Both the position numbers and the translations under genes were made by a program. From NCBI RefSeq assembly GCF_004337985.1, contig NW_021940931.1, positions 54,241 through 118,240 of the forward strand: 64,000 nt of DNA, written 5' to 3'. This stretch comes from Pyricularia pennisetigena (taxonomy: Eukaryota; Ascomycota; Sordariomycetes; Magnaporthales; Pyriculariaceae). This document shows, piece by piece, positions 50,752 through 63,328 of the stretch; the stretch's first letter is position 1, and each line of letters opens with the position of its first letter. The notes under the pieces are model-generated. The model saw nothing but the letters and a program-made list of their open reading frames with translations, made no database searches and was not told the DNA's origin.

Positions 50752-52460
50752 ATTAATCGACGGGTTGCTTCCAAATTTATTACATTAGCGGGGCAAGGTT
50801 CGGCAGCCGTTGCGTTCTTTTCCATTTCGGTTGCCCAAACGATTTCGTCGTGCACGCGTTCCTGTTTAACCTGCAGAAAGTTGCGGATATCCGCCCCTGC
50901 CGCCTCGTATGGCCGCGTTTTTTTGTTTGAAATGCTCGATCGGGAATTCGAGGTTTGCGAATGCTGCGATGAGGTATTTAGGACCGGGATTGCAGATGCT
51001 GGCTTTCGGCGGGCCGCCTTAGCCCGGTCGTTAATAATCGCGGCACGGTTGGCACGTCCGATTTTGCGGATCCCCTTTAATTTACGTTATAAAGGTCGTT
51101 TAAACTTCCCATTTACCATTAAAGGTCGGGCAGGGCAATTTTTATATCCGGATGGGAAATGGCCGTGGCAATTGACGCATTTGGGGGCTGCTTTGCACGG
51201 CTCTTCCTTTGTCGCATATTTTGTTTCACCATATATGCCGCAACGCGCTTGCCGTACGCAGCGACGTATTTCGCAATATCCCTGGCAACCGTCGTAGTAA
51301 TATGTAATTTTGCGTAATTTTTCAACTTTCCGCGCACGTTTCGACATTCCAAAAAACTGAAAGGGCTTTACGGGTTAAAGGAAGGATATTATCCACGTGC
51401 TTTTAGCCGTATATGGGTCGTAACCATGTTTGGAAATATGCCAATTGACTGGCTGCTGGCCTGCTGCCACGGTAATCTCCTCCTGGATTACCTTATGTAC
51501 GTTCTTTTTTCCGTCCAGGCAATTAAGCGTTCGGGGCATTCCAAAAACGGCGTATATGTGCCAGGTTGTCGGAATAGTAACTTCCCGCGCGTCCAATGCG
51601 TCCATAATGGCCTTAACCGCGCTGGGGTTGAGGAGTTTTTGCCGTATTTCCTTAAAGGCCACCGTAATACCCCAACCCGTGGGGGTACGTTTGGCGTTTG
51701 GGATTTTACTGTGTGGCACCGAGACTAATTCGGCCAATTTGGTCGTTACCGCGTATGGCTCCCTCGTCACCATCCGCAATTTGTTATTTACGCGGATCAG
51801 AATGCGGTTGGACGGCTGTTTTATCAAACGTTTCGGGGTTTGGGAACGGTTCCGGCCCGATTGGGAGGGAGTTGCGGAATTGTTAAGTGCATTGCCGGGC
51901 GTCGTACATATCGGGTACAAACGCGTGGCCGGGGTTAAAATTTGCGTTGGGGCCGCCGCTGGTGGCGTGGCGGCTCGCTCGGCCCATGTGACCGATTTGT
52001 TAATAGGCGTGCCTTTGCTTTTAAAGGCCGACGACGCCGTGCCCGTCCTCGTAATTAAAATGCTGCGCCTTTCGCTGGAACTGGTCGGCGAACGCGACGG
52101 GGAACGTGAACGCTTTTTTTCAGGGAGGGTGCGACTGAGGAACCAGCCGCTAATCACGTCGTTAAATTCAAAAACAATTCTCCTAAGCGCGATGTTCTCC
52201 GGGGCCTGTAAATTTTCGAACTTGGTTGCAAAAACCTCTTCGAACCAGCTGCCGATTGTTTCCACGTTTTCCAACTTTTGCTGCAATATTTTGATGGCCA
52301 GGGCCGGGAAGTTGGAATATTTTCCGCGGCCAGCCGGCTGAGGCGCGTTAGCGGTGCGCGTGTCGAGAGATACGTGTCCCGACTCGGCCTGGCCCTGCGG
52401 CAAAGCCTGCGGCGTGCTCTGCGGGCGCGCGCGGCGGTTTGAAACCTTTGGTAAGGCCAT
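50748..52460 (-). pseudogene. LINE ORF1, copy 2, several TAA stops
   Basis: Starts MALPKVSNRRARPQ at 52460 and reads 361 codons to a TAA after WIISFL, where copy 1 has CAA (SFLQPAKP). A further stop follows KRPL (CAG to TAA). Zinc-knuckle cysteines are partly altered (CGIY for CGIC). Changes from copy 1 are almost all G-to-A or C-to-T. Confidence 0.88.
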
Positions 52461-52576
52461 GATAACCAGCGCCCGGAGGGCGAAAATTCTTCAGCTGTTA
52501 AATTTATTGGTGTATTTGGGTGTGAATCGCTAACAAAAGTGGGTCTGACCTATGAATGGTGGAGGATGTTTGGCTG

Positions 52577-54292
52577 TCACGCTGTAGCCTCAAACCGACG
52601 ATTATATTGCTGAAATATTTCGTCCAACCTTTTATCGCCAATTTGCTCCCTCAACCAAATATCCCCGCGATAAGGCCGGCCTGGCCCATGGTCCTTTTTC
52701 GATTGGAATATGCCCCGAACATTATCCGTAAAATCACGGCACCACGTTTCCTCTTTTGCGTCATCCCAATGCATTTCAAATCTGGCCAGCGCTTGGCCTA
52801 ACGGTATATTGCAATCCTTTTGCAGTTCCGACATGCGACCACCGCCCTGAACGACAAGCGCATGCATCCGCCCGCGCGCCGGGTGGCTCTGAACAGAGGC
52901 GAGGGCATTGTACAGGTCAAGGAATATCGGTTCGCATTCGGGGACAACCCAACACGAGACGGAATTGAAATAAAAACTGGCCATCTCGCGAAGGGCAGCG
53001 GTCTGCGTCCAATACACCAGTGGGTTTTCCTGCAGCGCCGTCGACGAAACCTCGGCAAACATTCTTGGGTTTGCGGCCAAGGTATCCGATGCCGGCAGCA
53101 GCCTTAATTTGATAAGCGACTTTTTATTCCATAAAAAACTGTCGGCAACCAACTCGACCAGTTCCGGGCCCAGATATCGGCGCAAAAACTCGGTAATCTC
53201 TTTCGCCGATAGCAGGCTGGTAATGTTGAAAGAGCACACCGGGTCTTTTTAATAGGGTTCAAAGTAAAACCGGAAGGAAACCGTGATTGCGCGGGGTAGG
53301 CCACGGGCGTTTGCAAACGTTTTCTTTGCGACGCACAGCTGAAGCTGTGTTTTGTCGATAGGAGCAAAACACCACGTTACCGACGGTGGTTCGTCAATCA
53401 GGCGCAGCCGTATGCGGGTGACGACGCCTACTGCAGCCGCCGCCCCGCCACGCATGGCGTACAGCAGATCGGGCTGGTTTTGCTGATTTACCTCGACGAT
53501 AGACCCGTCCCACAGGGCGATCCGTCCACCAACCACGGATTGGCATCCCAAACCGTAGGGCCGGCTTAAGGCGATGTTCCAACCGGCCGTTAGGAAATGG
53601 CCACCGGCACCGATTCCGAAACAATTCCCGTGAGGCAAAGCTTTGCGGTTGGTGGCAAGGGTATTGATGACCTGCCCCAAAACACATCCGGGCTCCAAAA
53701 CCAGCGTGTTGTCCCTTTCCATTCGCTGCCCACACATTTTGCCCAAATTTAGCATTATCCCTGGGCACGAGCCTCCATTGGAATATCCGTGGCCTCCGCT
53801 TTTGATCGAAACCGCGATTCTTTTGTACAGGTCGAAATCTTTGAGGAGCATTAGGGTTTGCGAGACTCCATATTCGCTTTTTGGCGAAATTACAAACTTC
53901 GGGACGACAGTTCCACGGTTGTGCATTACCGCCTCGGCGGGTGCTGAGCGCCCATCCGTTTCGCAAAACTCGATTCCTTTTACTTCGAGGTTCCCAAGAA
54001 AAAGCTTTATGTTTTCCGGAACGGTGCTGCTGTGTAAAATGGAATGCAGCGACCGGTTGACAAAACAGTCCAAGTTGGGAATCCCGAACTGGAACCGAAG
54101 CACGCGTCCAAACTGGTTGTCGATCCAACGACGTGTGTTTGCTTTAGGTAAAAATGGGCCGGCATCCGAATTATCGCCACAGCTAGGGGCGATCGCGCGT
54201 TTGTAAAACTGGAAAGTGCTTATAGTGAAAACAAAGGCGAAAAAGGGCGATAGAAAAGAGGAAAGTGGAAGAACGTTGTTTGAGACAAACAA
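52577..54292 (-). pseudogene. Berberine-bridge-like FAD-linked oxidase, single in-frame TAA
   Basis: One frame from 54292 to 52577 (570 residues) broken only by TAA at 53249-53251 in FEPY*KDPV, probably a former CAA. The N-terminus has a hydrophobic signal-like segment (LSSFLSPFFAFVFTI). The FAD_binding_4 signature is present: SIKSGGHGYSNGG at 162-174, GIGAGGHFLTAGWNIALSRP near 226 and YAMRGGAAAAVGVVT near 278. The second half has the substrate/BBE-type region. Such secreted oxidases act on alcohols, sugars or alkaloid-like substrates; the substrate is unknown here. If the stop is read through or is a sequencing error the protein would be complete. The C-terminus is only 8 bp from the LINE 5' end. 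Confidence 0.75.
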
Positions 54293-55045
54293 TCTTCAAG
54301 CCGTTCTTCTTTTGCAAACACGAAACATAATGATTTAGTGATTTAATAAGCAGCTTATAAATTTGCACGATGCTTGACATTGCCAGCTTTGGCATGTCCG
54401 ATATGCAGCTGTGATTTTCTAATGCTACCAGAATTTTCAGCACATTTTACAAGAAATTAACAAACGCAATTATTCCCAATCCTTGTTCGGATTCCACAAC
54501 CAAATGTTCATCACGTTTTGAAATCCAGATGCTACCCTACCGACCGCCTTATCACCAACGTGCTTTAACCTGAAACGCAGCATATGAAAAAGGGCCTAGA
54601 AACGGGCCAGATTTGCAGCCAGTCCGCTGATTTGGACCTGTGAAGCAACTTTTAACGTTCCCCAAAAGTCAACTTGTCCCAAAACTGTCCCAAAACTTGG
54701 CCCTGAAATTGATGGATCCGGCCCCGCCCTGCCCTGTAGTTGAACCAAGCCAGCAGTCAGCACTCCAGCGGTTTTGACCCTTAGCGCCTGAGGCTGCTTT
54801 TTTTCCTTTATATTTTCCACCATACCTTGAAGAAAGAAGAAGAAAAGTTTACTGAAGGGTTTGGACGGAAATAACAGGACTGTGGTACATTTGAACAGAT
54901 TTTACGCACATCGGTACAAATATTAGTTTTAGCCGCGGCAAAACTTCCCCTGCGACGGGCAGTTGCCGATTGCCAATATGACCAAAAATAAATAACAAAT
55001 TAACATGCCAGGCACTAGTAAACGCCAAGTGATCCAGTCCAAAAT
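54293..55045. other. Stretch without supported gene
   Basis: A 75-codon minus ORF at 54596-54823 is the longest; not recognised. AT-rich sequence around 54300-54480. Confidence 0.4.
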
Positions 55046-55765
55046 CTAGTTTCTCTTTTTCCGTTTAGCCCTTCCAGCATTTTCAGCCAAAATCAATGAA
55101 AGATTGCCGGCGTCTTCCTATAAATCGGGAAAATATCCCACAAACTCCCGTCGGACGTCCTTATATTTTTGCCTCAGCAATCCGTTTTCGCGTAACAAAT
55201 TGTTTTGCGCCTTAAACTGCTCAAAATCGTCTGACAGACCTTTTCCGCGCTCCTCAAACGCCTTCAAACGTTTTTTCAGGCCTTTATTCTCCTTTTATAA
55301 CAGACGGGAATCCTGTGCATGCTGTTCGGCTATAACCTGGCAATCCAGCAACTGCTGCTCCGTCTTTTTGTCTGTCTCCGTGTCGGCACTGGGGCCCTGG
55401 GCGTTTTCCGGGAACCTGCAAACCCATTGCCTAAATTCTTTATTCTCTTTCTAAGTCGTTGTAAACTCGAGTTCCAAGGTCTCCTGTTTAATTAGCAGTT
55501 TTCCCTGCTCCTCGAAAACCTTGCCAAATTTAGACTTTATTGCATCCTGCTGCTCTTTTAAATTTCGTATCTTTTTGCGCAGCAAAGTATGCTCAGCACA
55601 CAGCTGCTAAATTATTTGCTCCTTTTGCGCGTTTTTTTAACGGCTTAAGCTGGCCTTTTGGATAATCTGCCAGAGCTGGTAATCGAGGCTGTCAGAAACA
55701 ATTGGCTGTACTGGTTGGTGCGAGGTTGGTGCCGCCAATCCGCCATTCTGAAGCTCTTTCGTCAT
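55046..55765 (-). pseudogene. Coiled-coil protein gene, five stops all of CAA/CAG type
   Basis: From ATG 55765 (MTKELQNGGLAAPTSHQP) one frame of 240 codons ends at TAG 55046-55048. Five internal stops (after LSR, EQII, FTTT, SRLL and YFPDL) each sit where CAA or CAG fits, and the frame is otherwise intact: a Gln/Glu/Lys-rich coiled coil (LKEQQDAIKSKFGKVFEEQG, LKKRLKAFEERGKGL). No frameshift is seen. This pattern is the signature of C-to-T mutation of a once functional gene. Family not recognised. Confidence 0.65.
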
Positions 55766-56163
55766 TGCAGGCAAGGAAAAGATGACCGAGTTTTACATTT
55801 TCGATATGGAACAAAAATAAAACAGAAAAAAGAGGGTAACCGTAAAGGGGGAACAACGTAAACAAAGCCCTCGGCAGTCGGCGATCGGTCTTGTTTAAAT
55901 ACGTCAGGTCGACATTTTACATAATTACAATAAACACTGGCAAAATCGTTTTGTTCGCAAGCGTTGCAGTTGTCCCAAAACCTGGCGTGCAGCTCCAATG
56001 AGACTTGGTCCGCGGCCCGGTTTAAGGTTTTGGCATTCCACCTGGAAATGTTGGTTGAAAACCCCCAAAGCCTAACGAGCTCCCTTTCCCGCAAACCTAT
56101 TTTTTGTTCGGTAATCCGGACCTGCAGTGGAGCCTAGAAAACGCTGGACCAAAACCTGGCCAT
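55762..56163 (-). pseudogene. Hypothetical protein relic upstream of the coiled-coil gene
   Basis: The minus frame from ATG 56163 (MARFWSSVF) has a TAG at codon 10 that fits CAG, then reads open (APLQVRITEQKIGLRERELV..CNACEQNDFASVYCNYVKC) to a TGA overlapping the ATG of the next frame (CAATGA). It could be the first exon of the same gene as 55046-55765 or a separate small gene. No family recognised. Confidence 0.4.
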
Positions 56164-56299
56164 GAGCGCTTCTACTTGACAAATCCGCGTCGAGCCTGTT
56201 GGTCAACGGTATAAAGAGAGAATGTGTAACCTAATTTTCTAGTATATTTTAATTACGGCAAAGGCTCGCAAATTCGGCAACATTTTCGGCAATTTTAAA

Positions 56300-56950
56300 A
56301 GTGTTCAACATTCCCCTTCGTGCAGGCTGGGGATTAAATCGAACGGGTCTGGAAGCCATATGCCGTACAAGGCCACAACGTCAAACAATGCGCCAAATGA
56401 CCCGTGTCGGGTAAGCTGTTTAGGCGCCATATTGGTCATTAAAAATCCTCGCTTGATTCGCCCAACCGCCCGGCCGGCCCCGCAGACCTTGCGCCCCACC
56501 TGTGACGAGGCTCATAAAAAATGTGACAAAAAAGGGGCAAAATTGCGGATGCAATAAACAATTTGGATCGCCACGTTTCCCATCATGTTTTAACGAATGG
56601 TTATCGCTCCACAAACCCCAATTTGGCGCCTCAAAGTGTTGGATCGCACAGAAAAATTGCGTTTCGGCGATATGTAGACCGAGGCTCTCGGTTACGACGT
56701 TTTGTCGCTGCTAAGGTAACGATGTGCGACGGTCGTTGGTTTTTCAAAATATATACCCGCCGACACATACCCGCCAACAGCAATGTTTGGAATTCGTCCA
56801 TATATATAACGCGACAAATCCAAGTTTTAATCACGTCGCAGCTCCTTTTCAGCATTTGCGCCCCGCCTCGTGCAGCTGTTTGGATCGTTCTGGCAGGGTA
56901 ACAGATTCGATGCGGCATCGATTCCTTTACCAAATTCCGAAGATTTATTT
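56300..56950 (-). pseudogene. Degraded minus-strand coding relic
   Basis: One frame gives protein-like segments (SVTLPERSKQLHEAGRKC, AIQHFEAPNWGLWSDNHSLK, FCPFFVTFFMSLVTGGAQ) interrupted by TGA, TAA and TAG codons that mostly fit CGA, CAA or CAG. No family recognised; weak evidence. Confidence 0.3.
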
Positions 56951-57069
56951 CGTATCCAAATCATGTCACCAACGTCCCCCGCCCCATATTTTATTTCGAC
57001 CGATTCCGACCGCTTGGGACACCCTACTCAACTCTGGAGATTACCAAAAGACGTGCTAACTCGTGTTCA

Positions 57070-60060
57070 ACCAGCAATTATAAAGGCACGATCCGAAGTT
57101 TTGGATTAAATGACCAACATTTCCTACCTGCTTATTCCGGTAAGTTGCGGCGCGGGCGAGAAATTTATCCGCCTGTGTGTGTGACGAGGGAGATTTGCCA
57201 AAGACATCTTTGGCTTCAGGCCGCTAAATCTCTGCCGAGGTTTTGCCGCTAATCAATTAGCGAGCATTTTTGCAAAGCTGTTTGGCGGGGGGGCCCTGAT
57301 CGATAGGCAAGTTGCAGGGAAAAAAAGAGAGAGAAAAAAAGTTTTTGATAGTAATAAACAACAGAACCCGCACGCACGCAATGGTAACAACCCGGCAAAT
57401 GGCTGTTTTTACCCAATAGCATGCCCCGAACTGGATGTCGAAGTCCATTACTCTAATATGCAGACGTGCCTTTTGCTTCATCTTTTTGGGTCGTTGAAAA
57501 AATGCTGTAAAAGTTATTGCAATATAGGTTTCCGAGTTCGGGTGGAGGGTTTAAACGCTGGACTTGTACCGTAACACACAGTTTTACAAATTGCCTTTTT
57601 GTGACAGGAAATTAGGCATTGGGCTTTTTTGGAAAGTTAATGGACCAGAACAGCAGGGAGGCAGTTGCGAGCAATGTCGTGCCACAGGTGCTGCGTTGGT
57701 AATATAAATACCAGCCCTTTTTTCCCGCCCCTGTTCCAATCTTCCATCTGTTTTACCTTTTACAACTTCGTTCCCAACGGTTGGTATAAACATTTGAAAA
57801 AAACCTATGGAGCATACAACAATTCGCCTTCCCCCATTCTACGCGCTCTGCGCAAGGGAAGATGGCGAACAGGCTCGTCAATTACGGGCCGAAGAAAACA
57901 CTGGGCAAATCGAGCGAATGCGACAACAGTTCCAAAGATAATTAGATGATCGAACAGCACTCCTTTGCCACCATTTAAAATACAGCCGACGCAGCAATCA
58001 ACAATTTACCACTTTCATATTTCAGCTATACCGGGACCTAAAAGTCAAGCTCGCAAAAGCAAATCGGCAATTGTCTGTTGCAAAGCAAAAGGCGGAAATT
58101 TGCACTCAATTCGAACGCGTCCTGCAGGATTTAAACCTGCGGCCTGTCATTGACCTAACTACGGATGATACCGATTTTAGATGTTTTATCTGCTCAACCT
58201 TTTTTCGGGATGCCGACTATTTCGTTGTCGTATGCGGATATGTAAGTTTGTGCATTTTGGGGTAGGCTGAACCACCCGCGAAATACTGTATGAAACCCGC
58301 TAATAATTCGCTTTGTAGCCTATTTGTCCCGAATGCCGCTCACGCTGTCGGAGCGAAATCCCTACGGCAATATATCTGCTAAAATGTAAAAACCACCCGG
58401 AGACGGATGGTATGACAAGCATTAAAGTTTTTCGCAGTGCCGATTGCGGAATTTGTCTGGAGCAAAAAACCCAAATACTGGTGACAAAATGCGGTACGTG
58501 TCAAGTTGCTGTTTTGTATTTGACCCCGGCTGACAGCAAAAAGGATATGTAATGTGTTCCGCGTATGCCGAAAGGTGGTTTTTGAGCGAGTCGAAATGCC
58601 CGCTTTGCCGCCAGCTTTACGAGTGCCTGATTAGATTACGCAAAGAGCGTTTGGTGGGTAGACTGACTTTGGAGCAGCGGTAGGAGATAGAATTTCGGCC
58701 AACTTGCTACTGCGGTCAATTACAAGCTTATTGTGGCGGGCCTAACGTATGCACTGGGCGGATATTACGGTTGGCATTTCCTTTATTTTCAGAGGCCATC
58801 CGGCTATACGTATGGTCGTCGGTCGTCGTAGTTTAAAAAAAAAAGAAAAAAAAGCTTTACAGTGTTTTATGCTTAAATATCAAGCAGTAAAATCCAAAGT
58901 TGGGTTGATACCAAAAGAAATTTCGAATAGTATGGAAACAGGCGAACAAAGATTAAATTAAAGAAAAACAGTGGAATAAAACTATAAAGACTGCGGTACT
59001 ATCGTTTAGTACCAGTACAGGCCGAAAGCCTTATCTTCCGTCATAACACATAAAGATGCGCATCGAATTTGAAAAGCCAGTAACCCATGATCATCTTTCC
59101 GTCTCTTCAAATCAAGCTTGCCAGGTTCTCTTTAGCAAGATGGCTTGCAGCGCGCACACAAAGTCCTCAACACCAAAAGGCGATAAAGACTCAGACTCTG
59201 CTCTTCCAGAAGAAAGGCTTTTGAAGTATAGTTTCGACGAGTGATCGCAGGTGCCGTTTTCGATTTTTGAGCTACCGTTTGCCGGACCTGGGGCGGCGAA
59301 GTTGTCTGCAAAAAAATGATCCAAAGCAACCTGCAAATCCCGGCCCCAGTCATGAGGAGTGCCGAAGACTAAAACCGCGGTAATAGGCTCCGATTGCTGG
59401 TCGTGGGGCCTTGGTAGGCCATTAACATCGTGCACACTGGCTGTTATTTCAGGTAAAAAGCTGATATTTGGGGATTTTTTAAGTAAGTCGGACGATAGGA
59501 GGACCTTTTTGAAACCAAATTCCTGGGCCTTTTCCCTAATTATGCTTTCGCAGCCCAATGCTAACACCCATTAATCGTAGTACTGAAGGACGAGCATTTT
59601 GAAATCCGCAACCGCCTCGAATGGAGCGCACTGGGGTGCCAAACGGTCGAACCCAATGGGGGCATTATTATAGGGTAATATGGTAAAATTCGACTCGCCG
59701 GTTATGGTCGCCATCGGTGGAAACCAGGCAGGAACAGGTGGATATCCGTAAAAAGATTGCGAAAAAGTGTCCCATTGCACAAATGGTGAAAAAACGCCGC
59801 CTAATCCATCCATAAGTGAAATAGGAATAGCCGGGCGTAGCTATAATGCTTCCTCGCCTATATCGGCTTCGAGGTTTCCCATTAGATAAAATCCCGGTAT
59901 GGTATTTGCTAAGATACCTAAACAGTTTGCCAGGGCCATTTCTTGCGTATCGTTAAATATGGATTCCAGAGGTACAAGGCCGGAATAAGTGTTTGGTTTA
60001 TTCGCCGAATCCCGATATGTTTCCGCGATTTGCTCAATGGAATTGCCGTATAAATGTTGT
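57070..60060 (-). repeat. Right arm of the 3 kb inverted segmental duplication, degraded
   Basis: Inverted match to 2243-5200. Differences run mostly as C-to-T and G-to-A in this arm (E to K, S to L, R to K, D to N, A to T in the encoded proteins), and both genes are broken by stops of that kind. Homology ends near 57070 at CAGCAATTATAAAGG, where the two arms' flanks diverge. Confidence 0.9.
57807..58683 (+). pseudogene. Double-RING gene copy with TAA at codon 45
   Basis: 877 bp, the same span as the intact copy at 3592-4468. TAA at 57939-57941 stands for CAA (FQRQLDD in the intact copy). Intron borders remain recognisable (GTAAGT..GTAG). RING cysteines are largely kept, though CSIC has become CFIC. 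Confidence 0.82.
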
Positions 60061-60190
60061 TCACCTAGACGTTGAAAAGTGGTATTCGAATTAGCGGCCG
60101 CCACAGCTGCGCCTTTTATATTTTCGCAAACCTACCAAACACTGCATTTGGGCCTGGGTTGTGGCTCATTTGGAAAGATCCCGACTCCAT
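59112..60190 (-). pseudogene. HAD-like (CECR5-type) gene copy, degraded but with its 5' end
   Basis: Retains the N-terminal part missing at 2243: candidate start MESGSFQMSHNPGPN at 60190 and, probably after a very short intron or a lesion near 60120-60150, AAANSNTTFQRLGEQHLYGN. Stops: TAG for a tryptophan codon near 59839 and TAA for CAG in YHDQW (about 59576). TATA-like GCATATATAC lies about 95 bp upstream (about 60285). Confidence 0.65.
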
Positions 60191-61992
60191 TGTGGACCTT
60201 GGAAATCGCGTTTTTTTTGGGTTGTCTTTTTCTTCCAACTGGTTTGCAAGCTTTTGTCTTTTTGTTATTATTTCCGTTGTATATATGCTGCGCAGCCTTT
60301 AAATAGATATAAAAAATATATACAAGGTTGTTAATTATTAATTATGCCTTGCGCGATTTTTTGCATCCTGGTATATCTGGGCCGGAACAGGATTTTCCTG
60401 GATCTATTGAAACGTCAAACTGTAATTAATGGGTATATAACCCTTTATAACTAAGGCCGTACCTGCTTAGAGGGCTCCAATTACGTATTCCATAGCTCGA
60501 CGCAGGTGAGTCTCGTTCCTCGGTCCAATTTAAGGAAAATAACGTGGGGACAGCAACGTGCCGTTTACGAAATCGTTGCCACTTTTTCGGGCGTGCCGGA
60601 TCCATTTTAAAGGGTACCGCCTGGGGCGGCTATGCCAAGCAGGTTTTCTGCGTTTGGGGAAACTTTCGAAAAGTTTAGGCTCCTGCAAGCCTCATCGTCG
60701 GGGACGCCGAAACAATCGACCTTCCTTTACAAACCAGTTTAACAATCCGTTGGCGGGGTTCGCTTATTGGAAAAGGTCGGCATGAATTATCAACCTGTCA
60801 TTATTCCTAACGAAAATACCTTGAAAAAAGCGAAGGGCATGGCAGGGCAGATTTTACGGCATCTTTGATCTGCAGGAGGCCTCACCATATCCCTTTAAAT
60901 TGGGCGCAATGGGCAGAGGTGGATATTACGGTAAATACCGAATTAGTGTATCATGCATTGTCACGGCTGAAATATAGCAACGTCTTTTTAAGACGGGAGG
61001 GCAAGTTGGTCCACATATATGACGATTTTATTTACATTAGCGTAAATCTTGGCCTGTCTATCGTGTTTAAAAGGTGGAAGGAAATATAAACACCCTGTTC
61101 GGTGTGGTGGCCAAGGAAATAGGTGTTACTCCCACGCAAAACGTAATTAGATCCTGTGTTATAGAGGGGTAACAAGCAGCGAAAAGCTATATTAATATTT
61201 TAGACCAGCAGGCTGTAAATGCTGCGGCGTGTGGATGCCGTATGTTCCCAAGGCGTTCGTTATCCAGTTCAAAAGGATCGGGATATTACGTCTTATGGAA
61301 TAGTTATGCATGAAAACCCACCCGTATCGCGTTGCCCCACTGCGGCAACAACAAGTCTGTCTATTAGGGTGACAAGCAAATATTCATTAGGACTGATAGG
61401 AAATATTATTTTCAACGTGGATTTCGGAGTGTCACCTGACAATATAAAGTTGACCCAAGCGCCGAAATCATTTATTGTCTATATTAAGGAATCCTCTGCC
61501 CTCCTTCCCGAAAACATGCTTTTTTTTTCCTCCCTACCCTTTAAAACTTGCTCACTCTATCTTTCTCGTACGGCCGCAAGGTTTAAAAAACCCCTTGCCA
61601 CGAACAGCCGCTGCGTTTTCTTTTATATTCGATCGTTAAACATCATGCTTCGATCCTTTAAAAACACGCCTTTTGGTTTGGTATCTTTTAACATAAATGC
61701 TAAATCAGCTACCGACGATTGTGGAAATCTCACCATAAGTCTTTTAAATTTTTACGATGGCTTGCCTTCGTTTCTTATATAAAACTATTAGTCACGGTTT
61801 TTATCTGTCAAGCCGATTATCCACCTCCCCGGCGATTCCTTATCCGTTCCCTCTGCCGACTCCAGTTTGGTCAGTTTGGATTCGGATCCGTGTTTTTGGG
61901 GATTTTAATCTGCGTCAACAGACTGGGACGAAATATGCGCTATTAACATTGAGTTATGGCATATTAAATGGTGGCCTTATAATTTTGGAACA

Positions 61993-62631
61993 TTGGGAAG
62001 CCCATTGGCGCCCTGCTCGCCGAATGTTGCAGGTGAAATGCCACCCACCTTTTTGTTTTTAAATTGCCGACCAGACACAACGCCTCCCAGTCTACCGTCG
62101 AAGAACCAATTAGCACAGCTTTTTGGTGTTCGAAAAATACCCGTAAAAATCGAGCGTCTCCGCGGCGATAGTCTTGTCTGCCGCCAAAAAACTCGCTTTT
62201 CGAAAGACCTTTATATCGAGAGCGACCAAAAACGCAATATTGTACGACCTATCGATAAGAAGCGGCGGAGCCCACGGGGTAACCGCCAATGTAAAATCAA
62301 TTTTCGCATAATATACATCTTATTTAATAAGGCCGGCAAATATGGGATAACTCGGTACGTTTGGAATCGTCACGCACGTTCCTGGAAAACGGACGGCCTT
62401 TATAAGCAAAAAAAGGTCCACTGGGAATATTTTTTAACTCTTTGGGAATATTTCACCTTTTATATTCGAATAAACGGTAAGGGAATTCCGGTTCCCTTAA
62501 ACCGAGATGCCGTGTTAGGGAAGTTTTTGGGCTGTGACGCCATTAATGGCAGACAGTTCGAGGTTTCTAAGGGCGATATGATGACCATGGTCAGCGCGGG
62601 CGGAATGGGTCAAGGCTTTGTTCGAAATTGA
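61993..62631 (+). CDS. Hypothetical ORF, unassigned
   Basis: 212 codons without a stop in AT-rich DNA. Basic product, no signal peptide (the N-terminus MGSPLAPCSPNVAGEM is not a clear start), no domain recognised. Listed because it is the longest frame in this 3.6 kb gap. Confidence 0.25.
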   Translation: MGSPLAPCSPNVAGEMPPTFLFLNCRPDTTPPSLPSKNQLAQLFGVRKIPVKIERLRGDSLVCRQKTRFSKDLYIESDQKRNIVRPIDKKRRSPRGNRQCKINFRIIYILFNKAGKYGITRYVWNRHARSWKTDGLYKQKKVHWEYFLTLWEYFTFYIRINGKGIPVPLNRDAVLGKFLGCDAINGRQFEVSKGDMMTMVSAGGMGQGFVRN

Positions 62632-63328
62632 GATCGCTATTTAAATGGAATAATACGCGAATGGCTCACAATGTTAATTTAATCGGCAATGTTTATTATT
62701 TACAAATAGGTGATGATGGAAACGAAAATGCTTTGATTAGCAGCAGTAGCGCATATAACTTCCGGATGAATTTACGAAATCAGACTATAACTAATTTACG
62801 AAAGGGACAAGCACCCACCGATTAATTTGCATAAATTATATATATGAGTCGCGGAGCTTCGTATGTATTATGGCAATGCCTGTTACCTCCCTAATTTTTA
62901 ATTTTTACCTAAAAGAATGACCGTTTTAGGTTACCAGTTGAAAAGAGGTATCTGCTCGATTTCATCAATTTACAAAATTCCATGCACGCTTAGAGAAGGG
63001 CCAAAGCCTTTTTAATGGAGGACGTAAACGGCGAACAAACTTGCAATTGTAGGATGGCGCTTTGATGCCTCATATCATATTTTTGCCTCGTCGCATTCCA
63101 GAACACCCCGAAGCGGCTCTACCGAAATCCATGGGTAAATGCTTTTTATGATTGTTATTTTTCGAACATCCAAAAAAGGGGGGAAAACCAGAGAGCCAAT
63201 GCAAGCATTGTGCTATCGATACATTAATTTATTAAAAGCACAATTGACGGCCGTAGTAATCCTGGATGCTGTTTAGTTCGTCGCCGTTGGTATTCGGCAA
63301 TATCGATAACATTGATTTAAACAGCCAA

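Larger units (their letters stand above)
46588..52568 (-). mobile_element. Tad-like LINE retrotransposon, copy 2, mutated 5' half
   Basis: 5981 bp from the (ACT)n tail (46588-46608) to the 5' end GGAGGATG at 52568. From 46612 to about 49900 it differs from copy 1 at only a handful of sites; from about 50000 to 52568 it carries dense C-to-T/G-to-A changes. The same 5' terminus as copy 1 shows that both are full length. It abuts the 3' end of the FAD oxidase pseudogene. Confidence 0.92.

Noticed and set aside
61219..61782. Viral or primase-like gene
   Set aside because: A faint resemblance was considered, but no motif could be pointed to; AT-rich chance openings are as likely.
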